Below the pieces are notes generated by a model. It saw only the letters and a program-made list of their open reading frames with translations. It ran no database searches and was not told the DNA's origin. From the NCBI GenBank assembly GCA_028752905.1, contig JAQNBH010000003.1, positions 27,716,502 through 27,780,501 on the forward strand: a DNA stretch of 64,000 nucleotides, in the 5' to 3' direction. The stretch comes from Cladorhizidae sp. MBARI D1340-BT2 (lineage: Eukaryota; Porifera; Demospongiae; Poecilosclerida; Cladorhizidae). The translations under genes and the position numbers were made by a program. Shown in pieces: positions 1-8,400 of this stretch; the first letter of the stretch is position 1, and the number at the start of each line of letters is the position of its first letter.

Positions 1-367
1 TTGCCAAAGCGGTGGCCTGCCAGTGAAAAACCACTACATTTATTGATAATCTGTTCACATTTTGCAGATAAGGGCCTTCTCTATCAGTTGACAAAATCTG
101 GGACTTTGGTCTTGTTAATTAGGGCAGTTATGAATTGTACTCTTACTTGATGCTAAACATGTTCTTGATATTTGCCCTAATTTGGTCTATATGTTTCTCA
201 TTTTCCCCCCGAAAATCTTGTTTTTTGACCGTGAAGTTCATAACTATTCTACACTTTACCCAAAAAAGATAATTTTTATATCATCGGATAGCCCTTCTAA
301 TTATCTATCTTTTGTACGTACTAAAATTTTGAGTACTCTAAGTATTAGCAAGTTATGGTGATTTGAA
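1..367 (+). repeat. Partial monomer at left edge (m37-m403)
   Basis: The window opens inside a monomer: base 1 corresponds to base 404 of the next copy. Its tail carries m273 T, m350 G, m358 T and m385 C and leads into an L head at 368. That is the same tail as the monomer at 2786, so the block A HOR continues to the left of the window. Confidence 0.95.
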
Positions 368-2079
368 GTGTTAAGGTTTGGGATTTTTCCTGGCGTTTTC
401 CAGTTGCCAAAGCGGTGGCCTGCCAGTGAAAAACCACTACATTTATTGATAATCTGTTCACATGTTGCAGATAAGGGCCTTCTCTATCAGTTGACAAAAT
501 CTGGGACTTTGGTCTTGTTAATTAGGGCAGTTATGAATTGTACTCTTACTTGATGCTAAACATGTTCTTGATATTTGCCCTAATTTGGTCTATATGTTTC
601 TCATTTTCCCCCCGAAAATCTTGTTTTTTGACCTTGAAGCTCATAACTATTCTACACTTTACCCAAAAAAGATAATTTTTATACCATCGGATAGCCCTTC
701 TAATTATCTATCTTTTGTACGTGCCAAAATTTTGAGTACTCTAAGTATTAGGAAGTTATGGTGATTTGAATTGGTAAGGTTTGTGATTTTTCCTGGCGTT
801 TTCCAGTTGCCAAAGCGGTGGCCTGCCAGTGAAAAACCACTACATTTATTGATAATCTGTTCACATTTTTCAGATAAGGGCCTTCTCTATCAGTTGACAA
901 AATCTGGGACTTTGGTCTTGTTAATTAGGGCAGTTATGAATTGTACTCTTACTTGATGCTAAACATGTTCTTGATATTTGCCCTAATTTGGTCTATATGT
1001 TTCTCATTTTCCCCCCGAAAATCTTGTTTTTTGACCGTGAAGCTCATAACTATTCTACACTTTACCCAAAAAAGATAATTTTTATATCATCGGATAGCCC
1101 TTCTAATTATCTATCTTTTGTACGTGCCAAAATTTTGAGTACTCTAAGTATTAGGAAGTTATGGTGATTTGAATTGGTAAGGTTTGTGATTTTTCCTGGC
1201 GTTTTCCAGTTGCCAAAGCGGTGGCCTGCCAGTGAAAAACCACTACATTTATTGATAATCTGTTCACATTTTGCAGATAAGGGCCTTCTCTATCAGTTGA
1301 CAAAATCTGGGACTTTGGTCTTGTTAATTAGGGCAGTTATGAATTGTACTCTTACTTGATGCTAAACATGTTCTTGATATTTGCCCTAATTTGGTCTATA
1401 TGTTTCTCATTTCCCCCCCGAAAATCTTGTTTTTTGACCGTGAAGCTCATAACTATTCTACACTTTACCCAAAAAATATAATTTTTATATCATCGGATAG
1501 CCCTTCTAATTATCTATCTTTTGTACGTACCAAAAGTTTGAGTACTCTAAGTATTAGCAAGTTATGGTGATTTGAAGTGGTAAGGTTTGGGATTTTTCCT
1601 GGCGTTTTCCAGTTGCCAAAGCGGTGGCCTGCCAGTGAAAAACCACTACATTTATTGATAATCTGTTCACATGTTGCAGATAAGGGCCTTCTCTATCAGT
1701 TGACAAAATCTGGGACTTTGGTCTTGTTAATTAGGGCAGTTATGAATTGTACTCTTACTTGATGCTAAACATGTTCTTGATATTTGCCCTAATTTGGTCT
1801 ATATGTTTCTCATTTCCCCCCCGAAAATCTTGTTTTTTTGCCGTGAAGCTCATAACTTTTCTATACTTTACCCAAAAAAGATAATTTTAATATCACCGGA
1901 TAGCCCTTCTAATTATCTGTCTTTTGTACGTGCCAAAATTTTGAGTACTCTAAGTATTAGGAAGTTATGGTGATTTGAAGTGGTAAGGTTTGTGATTTTT
2001 CCTGGCGTTTTCCAGTTGCCAAAGCGGTGGCCTGCCAGTGAAAAACCACTACATTTATTGATAATCTGTTCACATTTTG

Positions 2080-2218
2080 CAGATAAGGGCCTTCTCTATC
2101 AGTTGACAAAATCTGGGACTTTGGTCTTGTTAATTAGGGCAGTTATGAATTGTACTCTTACTTGATGCTAAACATGTTCTTGATATTTGCCCTAATTTGG
2201 TCTATATGTTTCTCATTT
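2080..2218 (+). other. Invariant 139-bp block of the monomer (m101-m239, reference copy)
   Basis: Reading the corresponding stretch throughout the window, I found no substitution or indel between m101 and m239 in about 158 copies, although the adjoining m240-m390 is full of shared variants. It runs from CAGATAAGGG to the T-run before the C-tract. It contains an imperfect 18-nt inverted repeat (m153-m170 with m201-m218). No known protein-binding box was recognised, and no CENP-B box is present. It may be a constrained element, such as a chromatin-protein site, or a favoured conversion tract; the sequence alone cannot separate these. Confidence 0.75.
2132..2197. other. Imperfect inverted repeat inside the invariant block (m153-m170 / m201-m218)
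   Basis: The arms are 2132-2149 and 2180-2197 in the reference monomer. The outer ten bases, AATTAGGGCA and TGCCCTAATT, are perfect reverse complements. The inner eight add five Watson-Crick pairs, one G-T wobble and two mismatches, with a 30-base loop. The element recurs unchanged in every monomer. It could be a two-fold protein-binding site or an RNA hairpin if the satellite is transcribed. Confidence 0.7.
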
Positions 2219-2281
2219 TCCCCCCGAAAATCTTGTTTTTTGACCGTGAAGTTCATAACTATTCTACACTTTACCCAAAAA

Positions 2282-2321
2282 AGATAATTTTTATATCATC
2301 GGATAGCCCTTCTAATTATCT
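2282..2321. other. Second, variable inverted repeat (m303-m310 / m335-m342)
   Basis: AGATAATT at 2282-2289 and AATTATCT at 2314-2321 are perfect 8-base arms around 24 bases. Unlike the element at m153-m218 it lies in the variable tail. Natural variants break it: m304 T, m338 C and the one-base deletion found in the ten type-A 402-bp monomers. Its loop contains the hypervariable m317-m326 stretch. The lack of conservation argues against a required structure. Confidence 0.5.
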
Positions 2322-3188
2322 ATCTTTTATACGTACTAAAATTTTGAGTACTCTAAGTATTAGCAAGTTATGGTGATTTGAAGTGTTAAGGTTTGGGATT
2401 TTTCCTGGCGTTTTCCAGTTGCCAAAGCGGTGGCCTGCCAGTGAAAAACCACTACATTTATTGATAATCTGTTCACATGTTGCAGATAAGGGCCTTCTCT
2501 ATCAGTTGACAAAATCTGGGACTTTGGTCTTGTTAATTAGGGCAGTTATGAATTGTACTCTTACTTGATGCTAAACATGTTCTTGATATTTGCCCTAATT
2601 TGGTCTATATGTTTCTCATTTCCCCCCCGAAAATCTTGTTTTTTTGCCGTGAAGCTCATAACTTTTCTATACTTTACCCAAAAAAGATAATTTTAATATC
2701 ACCGGATAGCCCTTCTAATTATCTGTCTTTTGTACGTGCCAAAATTTTGAGTACTCTAAGTATTAGGAAGTTATGGTGATTTGAAGTGGTAAGGTTTGTG
2801 ATTTTTCCTGGCGTTTTCCAGTTGCCAAAGCGGTGGCCTGCCAGTGAAAAACCACTACATTTATTGATAATCTGTTCACATTTTGCAGATAAGGGCCTTC
2901 TCTATCAGTTGACAAAATCTGGGACTTTGGTCTTGTTAATTAGGGCAGTTATGAATTGTACTCTTACTTGATGCTAAACATGTTCTTGATATTTGCCCTA
3001 ATTTGGTCTATATGTTTCTCATTTTCCCCCCGAAAATCTTGTTTTTTGACCGTGAAGTTCATAACTATTCTACACTTTACCCAAAAAAGATAATTTTTAT
3101 ATCATCGGATAGCCCTTCTAATTATCTATCTTTTGTACGTACTAAAATTTTGAGTACTCTAAGTATTAGCAAGTTATGGTGATTTGAA

Positions 3189-5443
3189 GTGTTAAGGTTT
3201 GGGATTTTTCCTGGCGTTTTCCAGTTGCCAAAGCGGTGGCCTGCCAGTGAAAAACCACTACATTTATTGATAATCTGTTCACATGTTGCAGATAAGGGCC
3301 TTCTCTATCAGTTGACAAAATCTGGGACTTTGGTCTTGTTAATTAGGGCAGTTATGAATTGTACTCTTACTTGATGCTAAACATGTTCTTGATATTTGCC
3401 CTAATTTGGTCTATATGTTTCTCATTTTCCCCCCGAAAATCTTGTTTTTTGACCTTGAAGCTCATAACTATTCTACACTTTACCCAAAAAAGATAATTTT
3501 TATACCATCGGATAGCCCTTCTAATTATCTATCTTTTGTACGTGCCAAAATTTTGAGTACTCTAAGTATTAGGAAGTTATGGTGATTTGAATTGGTAAGG
3601 TTTGTGATTTTTCCTGGCGTTTTCCAGTTGCCAAAGCGGTGGCCTGCCAGTGAAAAACCACTACATTTATTGATAATCTGTTCACATTTTTCAGATAAGG
3701 GCCTTCTCTATCAGTTGACAAAATCTGGGACTTTGGTCTTGTTAATTAGGGCAGTTATGAATTGTACTCTTACTTGATGCTAAACATGTTCTTGATATTT
3801 GCCCTAATTTGGTCTATATGTTTCTCATTTTCCCCCCGAAAATCTTGTTTTTTGACCGTGAAGCTCATAACTATTCTACACTTTACCCAAAAAAGATAAT
3901 TTTTATATCATCGGATAGCCCTTCTAATTATCTATCTTTTGTACGTGCCAAAATTTTGAGTACTCTAAGTATTAGGAAGTTATGGTGATTTGAATTGGTA
4001 AGGTTTGTGATTTTTCCTGGCGTTTTCCAGTTGCCAAAGCGGTGGCCTGCCAGTGAAAAACCACTACATTTATTGATAATCTGTTCACATTTTGCAGATA
4101 AGGGCCTTCTCTATCAGTTGACAAAATCTGGGACTTTGGTCTTGTTAATTAGGGCAGTTATGAATTGTACTCTTACTTGATGCTAAACATGTTCTTGATA
4201 TTTGCCCTAATTTGGTCTATATGTTTCTCATTTCCCCCCCGAAAATCTTGTTTTTTGACCGTGAAGCTCATAACTATTCTACACTTTACCCAAAAAATAT
4301 AATTTTTATATCATCGGATAGCCCTTCTAATTATCTATCTTTTGTACGTACCAAAAGTTTGAGTACTCTAAGTATTAGCAAGTTATGGTGATTTGAAGTG
4401 GTAAGGTTTGGGATTTTTCCTGGCGTTTTCCAGTTGCCAAAGCGGTGGCCTGCCAGTGAAAAACCACTACATTTATTGATAATCTGTTCACATGTTGCAG
4501 ATAAGGGCCTTCTCTATCAGTTGACAAAATCTGGGACTTTGGTCTTGTTAATTAGGGCAGTTATGAATTGTACTCTTACTTGATGCTAAACATGTTCTTG
4601 ATATTTGCCCTAATTTGGTCTATATGTTTCTCATTTCCCCCCCGAAAATCTTGTTTTTTTGCCGTGAAGCTCATAACTTTTCTATACTTTACCCAAAAAA
4701 GATAATTTTAATATCACCGGATAGCCCTTCTAATTATCTGTCTTTTGTACGTGCCAAAATTTTGAGTACTCTAAGTATTAGGAAGTTATGGTGATTTGAA
4801 GTGGTAAGGTTTGTGATTTTTCCTGGCGTTTTCCAGTTGCCAAAGCGGTGGCCTGCCAGTGAAAAACCACTACATTTATTGATAATCTGTTCACATTTTG
4901 CAGATAAGGGCCTTCTCTATCAGTTGACAAAATCTGGGACTTTGGTCTTGTTAATTAGGGCAGTTATGAATTGTACTCTTACTTGATGCTAAACATGTTC
5001 TTGATATTTGCCCTAATTTGGTCTATATGTTTCTCATTTTCCCCCCGAAAATCTTGTTTTTTGACCGTGAAGTTCATAACTATTCTACACTTTACCCAAA
5101 AAAGATAATTTTTATATCATCGGATAGCCCTTCTAATTATCTATCTTTTATACGTACTAAAATTTTGAGTACTCTAAGTATTAGCAAGTTATGGTGATTT
5201 GAAGTGTTAAGGTTTGGGATTTTTCCTGGCGTTTTCCAGTTGCCAAAGCGGTGGCCTGCCAGTGAAAAACCACTACATTTATTGATAATCTGTTCACATG
5301 TTGCAGATAAGGGCCTTCTCTATCAGTTGACAAAATCTGGGACTTTGGTCTTGTTAATTAGGGCAGTTATGAATTGTACTCTTACTTGATGCTAAACATG
5401 TTCTTGATATTTGCCCTAATTTGGTCTATATGTTTCTCATTTT
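3189..5443 (+). repeat. Block A higher-order repeat, copy 2 (5.6 of 7 monomers)
   Basis: Offset by 2,821 bp from the unit at 368, with the same head order L, S, F, G, F, L and the same tail haplotypes. I saw no mismatch across five monomers. The match ends inside the monomer at 5204. That copy keeps the shared L head, but at m240 (5443) it has T where its partner at 2383 has C, and from there it follows the block B haplotype (m267 T, m350 A, m363 G). The switch is a recombination junction between block A and block B. Confidence 0.85.
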
Positions 5444-8400
5444 CCCCCCGAAAATCTTGTTTTTTGACCTTGAAGCTCATAACTATTCTACACTTTACCC
5501 AAAAAAGATAATTTTTATATCATCGGATAGCCCTTCTAATTATCTATCTTTTATACGTACCAAAAGTTTGAGTACTCTAAGTATTAGCAAGTTATGGTGA
5601 TTTGAAGTGGTAAGGTTTGGGATTTTTCCTGGCGTTTTCCAGTTGCCAAAGCGGTGGCCTGCCAGTGAAAAACCACTACATTTATTGATAATCTGTTCAC
5701 ATGTTGCAGATAAGGGCCTTCTCTATCAGTTGACAAAATCTGGGACTTTGGTCTTGTTAATTAGGGCAGTTATGAATTGTACTCTTACTTGATGCTAAAC
5801 ATGTTCTTGATATTTGCCCTAATTTGGTCTATATGTTTCTCATTTCCCCCCCGAAAATCTTGTTTTTTTGCCGTGAAGCTCATAACTTTTCTATACTTTA
5901 CCCAAAAAAGATATTTTAATATCATCGGATAGCCCTTCTAATTATCTGTCTTTTGTACGTGCCAAAATTTTGAGTACTCTAAGTATTAGGAAGTTATGGT
6001 GATTTGAAGTGGTAAGGTTTGTGATTTTTCCTGGCGTTTTCCAGTTGCCAAAGCGGTGGCCTGCCAGTGAAAAACCACTACATTTATTGATAATCTGTTC
6101 ACATTTTGCAGATAAGGGCCTTCTCTATCAGTTGACAAAATCTGGGACTTTGGTCTTGTTAATTAGGGCAGTTATGAATTGTACTCTTACTTGATGCTAA
6201 ACATGTTCTTGATATTTGCCCTAATTTGGTCTATATGTTTCTCATTTTCCCCCCGAAAATCTTGTTTTTTGACCGTGAAGCTCATAACTATTCGACACTT
6301 TACCCAAAAAAGATAATTATTATATCATCGGATAGCCCTTCTAATTATCTATCTTTTGTACGTGCCAAAATTTTGAGTACTCTAAGTATTAGGAAGTTAT
6401 GGTGATTTGAATTGGTAAGGTTTGTGATTTTTCCTGGCGTTTTCCAGTTGCCAAAGCGGTGGCCTGCCAGTGAAAAACCACTACATTTATTGATAATCTG
6501 TTCACATTTTGCAGATAAGGGCCTTCTCTATCAGTTGACAAAATCTGGGACTTTGGTCTTGTTAATTAGGGCAGTTATGAATTGTACTCTTACTTGATGC
6601 TAAACATGTTCTTGATATTTGCCCTAATTTGGTCTATATGTTTCTCATTTTCCTCCCGAAAATCTTGTTTTTTGACCGTGAAGCTCATAACTATTCTACA
6701 CTTTACCCAAAAAAGATAATTTTAATATCACCGGATAGCCCTTCTAATCATCTGTCTTTTGTACGTGCCAAAATTTTGAGTACTCTAAGTATTAGGAAGT
6801 TATGGTGATTTGAATTGGTAAGGTTTGTGATTTTTCCTGGCGTTTTCCAGTTGCCAAAGCGGTGGCCTGCCAGTGAAAAACCACTACATTTATTGATAAT
6901 CTGTTCACATTTTTCAGATAAGGGCCTTCTCTATCAGTTGACAAAATCTGGGACTTTGGTCTTGTTAATTAGGGCAGTTATGAATTGTACTCTTACTTGA
7001 TGCTAAACATGTTCTTGATATTTGCCCTAATTTGGTCTATATGTTTCTCATTTCCCCCCCGAAAATCTTGTTCTTTTGCCGTGAAGCTCATAACTTTTCT
7101 ATACTTTACCCAAAAAAGATAATTTTAATATCGTCGGGTAGCCCTTCTAATTATCTGTCTTTTGTACGTGCCAAAATTTTGAGTACTCTAAGTATTAGGA
7201 AGTTATGGTGATTTGAAGTGGTAAGGTTTGTGATTTTTCCTGGCGTTTTCCAGTTGCCAAAGCGGTGGCCTGCCAGTGAAAAACCACTACATTTATTGAT
7301 AATCTGTTCACATTTTGCAGATAAGGGCCTTCTCTATCAGTTGACAAAATCTGGGACTTTGGTCTTGTTAATTAGGGCAGTTATGAATTGTACTCTTACT
7401 TGATGCTAAACATGTTCTTGATATTTGCCCTAATTTGGTCTATATGTTTCTCATTTCCCCCCCGAAAATCTTGTTTTTTGACCGTGAAGCTCATAACTAT
7501 TCTACACTTTACCCAAAAAAGATAATTTTTATATCATCAGATAGCCCTTCTAATTATCTATCTTTTGTACGTGCCAAAATTTTGAGTACTCTAAGTATTA
7601 GGAAGTTATGGTGATTTGAATTGGTAAGGTTTGTGATTTTTCCTGGCGTTTTCCAGTTGCCAAAGCGGTGGCCTGCCAGTGAAAAACCACTACATTTATT
7701 GATAATCTGTTCACATTTTTCAGATAAGGGCCTTCTCTATCAGTTGACAAAATCTGGGACTTTGGTCTTGTTAATTAGGGCAGTTATGAATTGTACTCTT
7801 ACTTGATGCTAAACATGTTCTTGATATTTGCCCTAATTTGGTCTATATGTTTCTCATTTCCCCCCCGAAAATCTTGTTCTTTTGCCGTGAAGCTCATAAC
7901 TTTTCTATACTTTACCCAAAAAAGATAATTTTAATATCGTCGGGTAGCCCTTCTAATTATCTGTCTTTTGTACGTGCCAAAATTTTGAGTACTCTAAGTA
8001 TTAGGAAGTTATGGTGATTTGAAGTGGTAAGGTTTGGGATTTTTCCTGGCGTTTTCCAGTTGCCAAAGCGGTGGCCTGCCAGTGAAAAACCACTACATTT
8101 ATGGATAATCTGTTCACATGTTGCAGATAAGGGCCTTCTCTATCAGTTGACAAAATCTGGGACTTTGGTCTTGTTAATTAGGGCAGTTATGAATTGTACT
8201 CTTACTTGATGCTAAACATGTTCTTGATATTTGCCCTAATTTGGTCTATATGTTTCTCATTTCCCCCCCGAAAATCTTGTTTTTTGACCGTGAAGCTCAT
8301 AACTATTCTACACTTTACCCAAAAAAGATAATTTTTATATCATCAGATAGCCCTTCTAATTATCTATCTTTTGTACGTGCCAAAATTTTGAGTACTCTAA

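Larger units (their letters stand above)
1980..2382 (+). repeat. Reference satellite monomer, 403 bp (map of the unit)
   Basis: Used here as the coordinate reference; 141 of 403 bases are G or C (35%). Layout: m1-m14, short variable head (sites m1, m4, m9, m14); m15-m100, near-invariant with rare changes at m49, m80, m97 and m100; m101-m239, no difference seen in any copy read; m240-m246, a T/C run that is T4C6 or T3C7; m251-m390, variable tail; m391-m403, constant. The monomer has six CpGs: m27, m46, m246, m266, m321 and m353. I could not derive it from smaller subrepeats: the shared words AGTTATG (m162, m387) and GTACTCT (m173, m369) are at inconsistent spacings. The 403-bp length is about two 200-bp nucleosome repeats, but that link is only suggestive. 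Confidence 0.9.
368..3188 (+). repeat. Block A higher-order repeat, copy 1 (7 monomers, 2,821 bp)
   Basis: Monomer heads run L, S, F, G, F, L, F. Their tails are distinctive: the first has m267 T with m317 C, the third m304 T with m363 G, the fourth and sixth the m263 T/m264 G/m320 C haplotype, the fifth m350 A with m358 T, and the seventh m350 G with m358 T. The same order restarts at 3189. Confidence 0.9.

Noticed and set aside
368..553. 61-codon open reading frame repeated in every monomer
   Set aside because: It starts with GTG or TTG rather than ATG, is short, has no recognisable domain, is embedded in a tandem satellite, and its variants are mainly replacements. It is a by-product of the repeat, so it is not listed as a CDS.
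2132..2197. TTAGGG and CCCTAA hexamers in the inverted-repeat arms taken as telomeric sequence
   Set aside because: Each occurs once per 403 bp and never in tandem. Chance occurrence in an AT-rich monomer is enough to explain them.
2216..2226. C6/C7 tract as a homopolymer sequencing artefact or i-motif
   Set aside because: T4C6 and T3C7 have the same total length, so it is a T-to-C substitution at m240 that tracks HOR position. One C-tract per monomer is too few for an i-motif.
2216..2230. Possible CENP-B box around the C-tract (TTTCGGGGGG on the minus strand)
   Set aside because: The required spacing of TTCG, central A and CGGG is not met. No 17-bp box fits in either orientation.
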